This document shows positions 5,284-12,033 of a DNA stretch of 12,033 nucleotides, in pieces. This DNA comes from Saccharicrinis sp. UBA6048 (GTDB lineage Bacteria > Bacteroidota > Bacteroidia > Bacteroidales > Marinilabiliaceae). Within the stretch, counting starts at the first letter, position 1. Each line of letters begins with the position of its first letter. The stretch covers positions 1 through 12,033 of the forward strand of contig DIYS01000052.1 in NCBI GenBank assembly GCA_002429115.1, read 5' to 3'. The notes beneath the pieces are model-generated. The model was given only the letters and a program-made list of their open reading frames with translations. It had not been told where the DNA came from and did not search any database. The position numbers and the translations under genes were made by a program.

Positions 5284-7617
5284 ATTCATCAGTTTTAATC
5301 CAAAGTAGATGGTTCGTGGGCGTGCAGGACCATACACGTAATTACTATCGCGGTTTTTACCTGTATCAAAATCATCCTGGTAGGCATTGAAAATATTTTG
5401 AACACCACCAAATAATTCAACTCCTACACCAACGTATCGCCAATCCAAAGCATAGCTTAGTTTGATGTTGGTTTCCATAAAAGGATCCGACTTCACCAGT
5501 TCATCATCTATTGGGTTGCCAGATGTGTCTTCGGGACCTGCGCCAAAATGAGGAACCAGCATAGAACCTGTGTATACGCCAGATAGAGCTGCTTTGATTC
5601 CCCAGGCCGGATTATAGGTTAAAGTGTAGTAGCCATAATGATCAGGTGTTCGCAGATAATCTTTAGTACCTTCAATACTTTCTGACCATTCAACGGCTTC
5701 ATCAAATTTGCTTGATTGAATGGTGTAACCAGCTTCTAATTGCCATATTTTATTGTAGTTGGCACGAGCCTCCATGGTAACACCCATTACTGTTGAGTTA
5801 CTGCCATTGCGTTTTTCCAATATTGTGTTGCCTTGATCATCCTCTCCGTTTTCCTCTAAAATAAAAGCATCGTAAAGGGTCGTGTGAAAGCCTTCAAGAG
5901 TAAGGCCCCAGATGTATTGTTCGGTTGGTTTATCGTAGTTAATAGATGCACTCCAGCTTTGTGAACGTTCTTCTTTAAGGTCATCAGCCAGCTCGATGCG
6001 CTGAATACCGCCACCTGCAAAAGCAATGTGCATATCTGAGTCAAATGCTTGTGGCGCCCTGAAACCAGTTGACCAGCTTCCTCGTAGCTGCATCCCATTT
6101 TGTTTATATAGAAGTGATACGCGTGGGCTGAAAATCAGGTTGTCTACCATGTTGTGCTTGTCAGTTCGAACACCGGTTAACAGGTTCCATTTTCGGGCAA
6201 GTTCCCAATCGCTCTGAATATAAGCACCAAAGTTTCTGGTGGTTTGATCCAGGATATAGTCATAGGCTTTAATCTCATCCACCACCATATCGTAATTGTA
6301 TTCGGTACCAAAGGTCAGGTTGTTTTTACCACCAAAGAAGTCGGGCAGCATATGGTTAATTTGTGCTCCACCCATATAGGTTTCATTCTCTGTTAATCCA
6401 TATGGAGGGTTTTCCAAGTGCTCCTGATAGGCATCTGGCTCTTTAGTTTTATCAGGAATAATACCTGTATAATGATCACGATCGGTTTTTTGTCCTGCGA
6501 CATACACATCCAACGACGATTGATTATCGTTGAAAGAAAAACTATAATCCAATCCTCCCATCAGTACATTGTGCGTACGTTCTTCAGTTTGCTCAGCCAG
6601 GTAAGCAGGTAAATCCTCACGATCGCCACCACGACGATACTCATACATACTTGAAAAACTGGCTTCCAGCTTATGATTGGGCGCTGGTAATAAAAATGAG
6701 GTGAAACCAAATGAATTATTTTTAAGCTTTGGCAATTCACTGAATCCATCGTCATTATGGTCGTAGGATTCGCGGTTGCGGTTGGTGGCAAATAATGTCA
6801 GTCCAGCATTTTTACGATCACTTAATATGCCGGCATTGGCAAATACCTGGCTGTCGCTGGCATCACCATTAATGATGGATTGAGTGGTCGAGGCCGAGAA
6901 AGAACTCGATTCGGGCACCTTTGTGATGACATTAACAGTACCTCCAACAGCTCCTGCACCATAAAGTGCAGAACCACCACCACGCACTACTTCAATACGT
7001 TCAATCATATTGGTAGGTATCTGCTCCAATCCATAAAGTCCTGTAAGTGGACTAAACACCGGGCGACTATTAATAAGTATCTGCGAATAGGCACCGCCTA
7101 ATCCATTCATGCGAAGCTGTGTGTAGTTACAGGTCTGACAGTCAGTTTCCATACGAAGCCCCGGTTGAAATGCCAGTCCTTCAGAAAGAGTACCGGCTTG
7201 CAGCATCTCTAGCTTTTTGCCTTCCAACACATTAACAACAACGGCTGATTCTGTCTTTCTCTTAAAAGTTTTGGTTCCTGTAATAACAATATCATCGAGG
7301 GACATCACCTGTTCTTCCATCACGAAATTGATTTCCTGCGATTCACCTTCTACAATGGTTACTTTCTTTTCAACAGGTTTGTAACCCATCAGGCTGGCCA
7401 CTAATATGTGCTCTCCAACCGGCAGGTTTGTCAACATGTAGTGACCAGATAAATCGGTCATTGTACCATGTTGAGTATCTTTTAAAAATACGCTTACAAA
7501 TGGTAAGTGTTCACCTTCAGCCTGAACATCACCGAATATATTCGAGTCTGTTTTCTGAGCAAAGGAGATGGTAGTTGTTAAAATGGTTAAGACTACAAGG
7601 TTTAAAATGTACTTCAT
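5278..7617 (-). CDS. TonB-dependent outer-membrane receptor with CarboxypepD-like domain
   Basis: Outer-membrane gated barrel that imports a scarce ligand using TonB energy. With the start at 7617 the 779-aa protein begins with a signal peptide (MKYILNLVVLTILTTTISFA, cleavage near residue 20). A carboxypeptidase-regulatory-like beta domain follows (about 25-100), then a likely TonB box in LDDIVITGTK (108-117) and the plug (about 120-235), with RMNG, QILINSRPV and the closing RIEVVRGGGSALYG and GGTVNVITK. The rest is the barrel with alternating aromatic strands. The plug holds a C-x2-C pair (C160, C163), suggestive of metal binding or a disulfide. An in-frame ATG at 7692 would add 25 residues before the signal peptide and was rejected. 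The ligand is not evident: it has no SusD partner, so it is not a standard glycan receptor. The ZIP transporter gene upstream on the same strand points to a metal or metal complex, by inference. Confidence 0.93.
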   Translation of the reverse strand: MKYILNLVVLTILTTTISFAQKTDSNIFGDVQAEGEHLPFVSVFLKDTQHGTMTDLSGHYMLTNLPVGEHILVASLMGYKPVEKKVTIVEGESQEINFVMEEQVMSLDDIVITGTKTFKRKTESAVVVNVLEGKKLEMLQAGTLSEGLAFQPGLRMETDCQTCNYTQLRMNGLGGAYSQILINSRPVFSPLTGLYGLEQIPTNMIERIEVVRGGGSALYGAGAVGGTVNVITKVPESSSFSASTTQSIINGDASDSQVFANAGILSDRKNAGLTLFATNRNRESYDHNDDGFSELPKLKNNSFGFTSFLLPAPNHKLEASFSSMYEYRRGGDREDLPAYLAEQTEERTHNVLMGGLDYSFSFNDNQSSLDVYVAGQKTDRDHYTGIIPDKTKEPDAYQEHLENPPYGLTENETYMGGAQINHMLPDFFGGKNNLTFGTEYNYDMVVDEIKAYDYILDQTTRNFGAYIQSDWELARKWNLLTGVRTDKHNMVDNLIFSPRVSLLYKQNGMQLRGSWSTGFRAPQAFDSDMHIAFAGGGIQRIELADDLKEERSQSWSASINYDKPTEQYIWGLTLEGFHTTLYDAFILEENGEDDQGNTILEKRNGSNSTVMGVTMEARANYNKIWQLEAGYTIQSSKFDEAVEWSESIEGTKDYLRTPDHYGYYTLTYNPAWGIKAALSGVYTGSMLVPHFGAGPEDTSGNPIDDELVKSDPFMETNIKLSYALDWRYVGVGVELFGGVQNIFNAYQDDFDTGKNRDSNYVYGPARPRTIYFGLKLMNL

Positions 7618-7715
7618 TATAGATGTTATTTTTTGTTTGGATTTTGACTTGTTCCCATGTAAAAACATCATAATCAGCGAAAGGTTTAGCAAGTGACAAC
7701 AATCAGTTTAGTTAT

Positions 7716-7869
7716 TTGTCAAATTGCTTAATTGTCGAATTGTAAAATTATTGAAGAGGCGAGCAGATAATGTGTTGAAACGTTTATTTGTTGAGGAGAT
7801 GAATTGCTTAGATGCTATTTTGATTGGATTATTGGTATTCCTCAAATCACCAATTTAGCAAATCAACAA
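7716..7869. repeat. AT-rich imperfect inverted repeat, 27-nt arms
   Basis: The left arm (7716-7742) and the reverse complement of the right arm (7843-7869) match at 20 of 27 positions. Both read approximately TTGTnnAnTTGCTnAATTGnnGAnTTG. About 100 bp separate them. Each arm is also internally repetitive, with recurring AATTG/AAATC motifs, so part of the match comes from simple-sequence character. It occupies most of the 276-bp gap between the ZIP gene and the TonB receptor gene. No ORF or clear promoter was seen in the gap. Confidence 0.5.
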
Positions 7870-7893
7870 ATCAACAGTTCATCGATACGACTA

Positions 7894-8703
7894 TTAAAGA
7901 AACAGCAATAAACTCACTGCCATAACAGCCATTCCGGCAAATAAGCCATAAATAGATAAATGATGTTCGCCATACTCACGAGCAGACGGAAGTAATTCAT
8001 CGAGACTAATGAATACCATAATTCCGGCTACCCCGGCAAAGATAACTCCGAAGGTTAACGGCGTCATAAATGGCATCAGTATGAGGTAGCCAATCAGTGC
8101 GCCAATTGGTTCAGAAAGGCCCGATAAAAAGCTTAAACGAAATGCCTTACGTCGGCTGCCTGTGGCATAATATATGGGAACAGAAACCGCAATGCCCTCA
8201 GGAATATTATGGATGGCAATCGCTACGGCAATGGCAATACCCAGATTGGGATCTTGCAGTGCAGCAGTAAACGTAGCCAGTCCCTCAGGAAAATTGTGAA
8301 TACCGATGGCCAGCGCCGTGAAAAGTCCCATACGCATTAATTTATGGTCTTTACCAACCGGTTTGCCACCCATCTCTTCAATAGAGTGTAACTCGTGCGG
8401 GTTTTCGGCAGAAGGAATAAATTTATCAATCAATGCTATAAACAGAACTCCGCCAAAAAACGCAATTACCGTGTACCAGGTTCCCGGCATTTCACCGTAT
8501 GCTTCGGTTAAAGTGTCTTTGGCTTTAACAAATATCTCAACAAACGAAACGTATATCATTACACCTGCCGAAAAACCAAGCGATAAGGCCAGGAATCGTG
8601 TGTTGGTTCGTTTGGCAAAAAAGGCCATTGCACTACCAATTCCAGTGCTGAGTCCGGCAAAAAGTGTTAATCCAAAAGCGAAAAGTATATTGTTAATTTC
8701 CAT
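7894..8703 (-). CDS. zupT: ZIP-family divalent metal transporter (ZupT type)
   Basis: Inner-membrane importer of zinc and related divalent metals (Fe, Mn, Co in E. coli ZupT). The 269-aa protein is almost entirely membrane segments. The two signature helices are clear: IGIHNFPEGLATF with H136, N137, E140, and IAIHNIPEGIAVSVP with H165, N166, E169, which form the binuclear metal site. SGLSEPIGALIGY (E198) follows, and the C-terminal helix ends at the stop as usual. The loop between about residues 93 and 122 (charged, with H103, H106 and H120) is the cytoplasmic variable loop, shorter than in eukaryotic ZIPs. The start at 8703 gives the family-like MEINNILFAFGLTLFAGLSTG; an ATG at 8763 would add 20 residues foreign to the family. 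The TonB receptor gene follows 276 bp downstream on the same strand and could share its transcript. Confidence 0.93.
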   Translation of the reverse strand: MEINNILFAFGLTLFAGLSTGIGSAMAFFAKRTNTRFLALSLGFSAGVMIYVSFVEIFVKAKDTLTEAYGEMPGTWYTVIAFFGGVLFIALIDKFIPSAENPHELHSIEEMGGKPVGKDHKLMRMGLFTALAIGIHNFPEGLATFTAALQDPNLGIAIAVAIAIHNIPEGIAVSVPIYYATGSRRKAFRLSFLSGLSEPIGALIGYLILMPFMTPLTFGVIFAGVAGIMVFISLDELLPSAREYGEHHLSIYGLFAGMAVMAVSLLLFL

Positions 8704-8758
8704 TGTATCTATGATGATATTGAAGTTAAGGTTATAGATTTTTTGAAAGCACGAAGTT

Positions 8759-8780
8759 AGCATTTTAATTATTGAATGCT
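8759..8780. promoter_or_regulatory. Dyad AGCATT-10 nt-AATGCT upstream of zupT
   Basis: A perfect 6-bp inverted repeat with a 10-nt AT-rich centre lies 56 nt upstream of the zupT start, in the region shared with the divergent gene at 8941. It could be an operator for a dimeric regulator such as a Zur/Fur-type protein, but it does not match a known box. A 6-bp dyad in AT-rich DNA may be chance. Confidence 0.25.
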
Positions 8781-8820
8781 TAATATCTTACTGTATAAAC
8801 CCGACTATAAATTCTATGCT

Positions 8821-8859
8821 ATCAATCTATTATCGAACTAGAATGTTAATATCGACCTA
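8821..8859. repeat. Short direct repeats ATC(G/A)AnCTA in divergent region
   Basis: ATCGAACTA (8832-8840) and ATCGACCTA (8851-8859) are direct repeats differing at one base, 19 bp apart start to start, and ATCAATCTA (8821-8829) is a weaker third copy. They lie between zupT and the divergently oriented 125-aa gene. Direct repeats about two helical turns apart are a common regulator-binding layout, so they may control either side. The rest of the 237-bp gap is AT-rich without a confident promoter. Confidence 0.3.
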
Positions 8860-8940
8860 ACGACTAAAATATTCGGCAATCATCAGAAATAATATATATT
8901 TTTCATACATTGCATTTTTTAATTATAACCTAAGAATAAT

Positions 8941-9318
8941 ATGAAAAAGTATGTGCCATATGTGAATATGGAAACTGTAAAAGATGCTGACGGCAATATT
9001 GAGAAATTTGTTGTTAGAACAGTATCTTATCTGCCTGCCGATAGTAAAATATCAACCAGTGGTGAAGGGAGTATTGCTGATAATGTTTACTACCGACCTT
9101 TAACCGTTACTTATACAGGAACATCCAGTGACTTTGATTATTTCAAAGCAGACTTTACGATCGAGCGTAAAGATGTTGGCTTATTAGAACGAGGCGTCAA
9201 TGTTAAAGTTGTTAATGGTGAAACAATGGAAGCTTCTGCTTTAAAGAGTTCTGCAGCCAGCTATAGTGGTTCGAATGACAAGGGTGTTATAATTGATTAC
9301 GAAGGTGGATTAGTATAA
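8941..9318 (+). CDS. Hypothetical protein, 125 aa
   Basis: Not recognised. The protein has no signal peptide, membrane segment or cysteine. Alternating polar/hydrophobic stretches (KFVVRTVSYL, RPLTVTYTGT, FKADFTIERKD, VNVKVVNG) suggest a mostly beta fold. The C-terminal third is rich in Ser, Ala and Gly. It starts at the first ATG after an in-frame TAA in the AT-rich leader, and its stop is only 9 nt before the TPR histidine kinase start, so the two are almost certainly co-transcribed. It could be a partner or cytoplasmic target of the kinase, or a remnant of a longer protein. No catalytic motif supports a function. Confidence that it is a real gene rests on spacing and on a coherent protein-like composition. 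Confidence 0.7.
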   Translation: MKKYVPYVNMETVKDADGNIEKFVVRTVSYLPADSKISTSGEGSIADNVYYRPLTVTYTGTSSDFDYFKADFTIERKDVGLLERGVNVKVVNGETMEASALKSSAASYSGSNDKGVIIDYEGGLV

Positions 9319-9327
9319 TATTATCAA

Positions 9328-11397
9328 ATGGAGTATTTTAATAAAATAGTGAGTTATGCAATTAAGGTACTCCTTTTGTCTTTTGTTTTTTGTAACTATC
9401 AATTCATTTTATCGCAGGAAACCAGAGTCTTACAGTATGACTTTAATAACTCCTACGATGATAATAAAAGGACAACGTACAAGGAGTTAATCTTACTTAG
9501 TGACAGTCTTAATATTGATGAGGTATTTGAAGTTATAAATCAAGAGACCAATACGATTGTTAAGTGCCATAATTACACCCAATTTGCGAAGTATCTATTT
9601 GTCAGAAAAAACTACACGAACAGTAAAAAAGCTCTGAGGAAGGCCAATGAATTTCTCATGGCTGAAAAAATCGACCATCAAGAGTTAATTGCCGATCACT
9701 CATTCTATTGTGGGAAGAATTCAGCTATTTATAACGAATCCGATCATGTTATATCCTCCTTTGAAAATGCAGCCGATTTATACGTTGAATTAAAGCAGGA
9801 CTCAAAAGCCTCGCTTTCATATATGGAAATTGCCAACTACTTCTCCAAACTTGGCAATCGAAATCTGGCTGAGAAGTATTATAAGTTATCGATAAAATGG
9901 ATTGAGAATACAACCAACCTAAAAATAAGACAACTCGTAAAGCTGAATTATGCCAATGAGTTAAATAAGAATACGCAATTTGAGAAGGCTTTAGTACTCT
10001 ATAAATCCATACTAAAAGATACCAGTATATCTAATGAAAGAAGTGCACGTGTGAATAATAACATAGGTGCAATTTATCTCAAGCAAAAAAACTACCATGT
10101 TGCCGAGGAATATTTGATAAAGGCTAAACATTTACGTTTACTTTCGAATGATACTCTGGGTGTTTTCTCTACTACCAATAACCTTTTGCGCATCGCTATA
10201 GAAAAAAATGATATTGCTGATGCAAAGCAATATATCTCTGAATTAGATTCCTTAAGTAATAATAAGATCTTTCTACGTGATAAGGTCGCTTATTATTATA
10301 ACAAGCTGGAGTTTGCTCTTAATCATGGAAATGAAAAGGAAATATTAAATCGATTGAGATTATTTGTCGATCTTAATGATACGTTGGCAAACACAGCCTT
10401 TTCGGATAAGTTGATTGAAATGCAGAAAAGCTTTGAGCTAAAAGAAAAAGATCAGGAAATAGCCCTGCTTCATAAGGATCAAAAACTTCAGGAAGCACAA
10501 CTAAAAAACAAAAACCTGATTATTACGACCGTTGGCAGTATTGCTTTAATATTGCTCGCTGTGGGTTATATTCTTTTTATTCAGCGTAAGGAGCTGTCAC
10601 AATCCAGGAAACGCTTATTACGGCAAAGAGAAGATATTACCAGGATGAATGAGCAGTTGCGTCTATCCAACTTGTCGAAAGACAGAATACTTTCAATTAT
10701 TGGTCACGATTTGCGCGGGCCGGTAGGAGGATTAAAAGAGCTGATTGAATTGTATATGGAGTTACCCGAGTATGATCTTAACGATATTGAAAAACTGCTT
10801 AAGACAGCTCGTGAAGCGTCAACCAGTACCTATCATCTGCTCGAAAATTTATTAAGTTGGGCAAATTCGCAAAGAGGACAAATTGAATTTCGTCCTGTGG
10901 CCACACCACTGGCTCCGCTGATTAAAAGGAGTGTGGGTCTACTTGATAAATCAATCAACACAAACAATCAGCAATTCGAATACCAGATTCCGGATAAATT
11001 GATAGTTAATTGCGACATAAATATGCTGCGCACAATTATTCGTAACCTGGTGTCCAATGCCATGAAGTATTCACCCGAAAATGGATTGATAAAAATAAGC
11101 GTGGTTCAGAAAGGGAACCAGTTTAACTTTTGTGTCTGTGATCAGGGCGATGGTATGACGGCTGAAGAAACATCTGATATCTTCAAAAAGAAAGAAAAGT
11201 ATTTTATTGGTGAAGAGAATACTGCCAAAGGTACTGGCCTTGGATTGATTCTGTGTAAGGAGTTTGTGGAGCGACATGGTGGCAGAATATGGATTGAGTC
11301 GGAAAAAGGCGTTGGAACAATGGTGTGTTTTAGCATTCCGGTTAGTGTGAAGAATGAGGTTATATTATCTCAAGGTTTAGTCGCTCAAAAAAACTAA
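9328..11397 (+). CDS. Sensor histidine kinase with periplasmic TPR domain
   Basis: Two-component sensor kinase of 689 aa. It has an N-terminal signal/anchor (about 8-30, hydrophobic, ending ILSQ), then an alpha-helical tetratricopeptide-like region (about 50-340) predicted in the periplasm. A charged coiled coil follows (about 360-395, with KEKDQEIALLHKDQKLQEAQ), then a single membrane helix (397-418), a second coiled linker, and the kinase core. The HisKA box is SIIGHDLRGPVGG with phospho-acceptor H460. The ATPase has the N box NLVSNAMKYSP (N573, N577), G1 DQGDGM (D605) and G2 GTGLGL (from G635), so it looks catalytically complete. No receiver domain is attached and no response regulator gene lies in the window, so its partner is unlinked or outside. 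The hypothetical gene 9 nt upstream is its only close neighbour. The TPR region probably senses a peptide or protein; the signal is unknown. Confidence 0.93.
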   Translation: MEYFNKIVSYAIKVLLLSFVFCNYQFILSQETRVLQYDFNNSYDDNKRTTYKELILLSDSLNIDEVFEVINQETNTIVKCHNYTQFAKYLFVRKNYTNSKKALRKANEFLMAEKIDHQELIADHSFYCGKNSAIYNESDHVISSFENAADLYVELKQDSKASLSYMEIANYFSKLGNRNLAEKYYKLSIKWIENTTNLKIRQLVKLNYANELNKNTQFEKALVLYKSILKDTSISNERSARVNNNIGAIYLKQKNYHVAEEYLIKAKHLRLLSNDTLGVFSTTNNLLRIAIEKNDIADAKQYISELDSLSNNKIFLRDKVAYYYNKLEFALNHGNEKEILNRLRLFVDLNDTLANTAFSDKLIEMQKSFELKEKDQEIALLHKDQKLQEAQLKNKNLIITTVGSIALILLAVGYILFIQRKELSQSRKRLLRQREDITRMNEQLRLSNLSKDRILSIIGHDLRGPVGGLKELIELYMELPEYDLNDIEKLLKTAREASTSTYHLLENLLSWANSQRGQIEFRPVATPLAPLIKRSVGLLDKSINTNNQQFEYQIPDKLIVNCDINMLRTIIRNLVSNAMKYSPENGLIKISVVQKGNQFNFCVCDQGDGMTAEETSDIFKKKEKYFIGEENTAKGTGLGLILCKEFVERHGGRIWIESEKGVGTMVCFSIPVSVKNEVILSQGLVAQKN

Positions 11398-11554
11398 TGA
11401 TAGATCATATTACCCCTCTCTCATGCGAAATAGCTTAAAACTAAGTAACGGTTTTTATTATTCATTAATAAAATTTCATATTTCAGCATTACTTTCTCAT
11501 ATTAAAATGTTTAATTTTATAAGGCAATATTGATAAAATTCAATTTAGCTGATT
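11398..11554. other. AT-rich intergenic gap, no clear site
   Basis: This 157-bp stretch between the kinase and the UPF0158-like gene is very AT-rich. It carries no convincing terminator hairpin after the kinase stop, only a weak TGAT/ATCA dyad at the start. No TTTG/TAnnTTTG promoter pair with proper spacing was found. A promoter for the downstream gene presumably lies here. Confidence 0.4.
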
Positions 11555-12010
11555 ATGAGAAACACAACAGAACTAATTGAACGCATTGTAAAGCTGCTCG
11601 ATGAAAATTTTCTTGTGTTTGTGAAAAGAGACAATGGAAAGCTGGTTGCAGTGCCCGAATTCGAAGACTATTCAGATTTTATGGACTTCGACGATGATAA
11701 TTATGAGCTTCTTTACGATGAGATAGAAACGAACCCTGATGCCTATTTTCAGATAAAGAAACTTACTTCGAGAGAATTGTATAACACCATGATGGATTTT
11801 GCACTGGATCAGGAGCGGGTTGATAGTGTTGTAATGGTTAAAGCACTTCGAACCAACCACCCGTTTGAAGAGTTTAAAAAGGTCACTTCAAAAATGGGCA
11901 GTGTCATGTTTAATGGATGGACCAACTATTACCGCGATCAGTTAAAACGCATTATACGTACCCGGTTATGTCGGGAGCATATTCATTTTCAATCAGAAAA
12001 GTGTAACTAG
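11555..12010 (+). CDS. UPF0158-like protein, 151 aa
   Basis: A small cytoplasmic protein of unknown biochemical role. The N-terminal half is strongly acidic (EFEDYSDFMDFDDDNYELLYDE, about 46-67 in part). The C-terminal half has the shape of the UPF0158 family: a helix, then an A-L-x-x-x-x-P-F-x-x-F-K segment (KALRTNHPFEEFKKV, about 96-110), then W-x-x-Y-Y (WTNYY, about 121-125) and a basic C-terminal helix. No signal peptide or membrane segment is present. The start is the first ATG of the open frame, and the complete gene ends 23 bp before the window edge. It appears to be a single-gene unit. The family assignment is from memory of its conserved pattern and is less certain than for the enzymes. 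Confidence 0.65.
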   Translation: MRNTTELIERIVKLLDENFLVFVKRDNGKLVAVPEFEDYSDFMDFDDDNYELLYDEIETNPDAYFQIKKLTSRELYNTMMDFALDQERVDSVVMVKALRTNHPFEEFKKVTSKMGSVMFNGWTNYYRDQLKRIIRTRLCREHIHFQSEKCN

Positions 12011-12033
12011 ACTATACGACAAACAAAAAATGC

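Noticed and set aside
7618..7692. Longer TonB receptor starting at 7692
   Set aside because: The extra 25 residues precede a textbook signal peptide that starts at 7617.
8306..8737. 143-codon + strand open frame opposite zupT
   Set aside because: It lies antisense to a gene with unmistakable ZIP signatures, and its translation shows no family features; codon bias of a membrane gene readily leaves the opposite strand open.
8704..8763. Longer ZIP protein starting at 8763
   Set aside because: The added 20 residues are not family-like, and the 8703 start begins just before the first membrane helix.

Overview
The window looks like a chromosomal segment of a Bacteroidota member, probably from the Bacteroidales/Marinilabiliales side. 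The basis is moderately AT-rich DNA, genes mostly without Shine-Dalgarno sequences, a TonB-dependent receptor with an N-terminal carboxypeptidase-regulatory-like domain, a DAHP synthase fused to a C-terminal chorismate mutase, and a periplasmic-TPR histidine kinase. The genus cannot be fixed from the sequence alone.

Left part (1-4155, + strand): an aromatic amino acid block. It holds prephenate dehydratase (cut by the window edge), a class I/II aminotransferase, the bifunctional DAHP synthase/chorismate mutase and, after a 188-bp gap, prephenate dehydrogenase. Together they cover entry to the shikimate pathway, chorismate to prephenate, and both exits to phenylpyruvate and 4-hydroxyphenylpyruvate, with an aminotransferase that plausibly finishes Phe and Tyr. 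The first three genes are packed 13 and 3 nt apart, like an operon.

Middle (4156-8703, mostly - strand): a repeat-like 131-bp element, endonuclease III (nth), a 21-bp-period tandem array whose + strand also encodes an open 55-codon heptapeptide-repeat frame, a TonB-dependent receptor, an AT-rich imperfect inverted repeat, and a ZupT-type ZIP metal transporter. The ZIP gene lies upstream of the receptor on the same strand, so the two may form an outer/inner-membrane metal uptake pair.

Right part (8704-12033, + strand): a divergent intergenic region with short repeats, a 125-aa protein of unknown function, a TPR sensor histidine kinase 9 nt downstream with no response regulator in view, and a protein resembling the UPF0158 family.

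No tRNA, rRNA, CRISPR array or intact insertion sequence was seen. No gene-free gap exceeds 300 bp. The least ordinary parts are the GC-rich palindromic repeats on both sides of nth and the unknown-protein/orphan-kinase pair.
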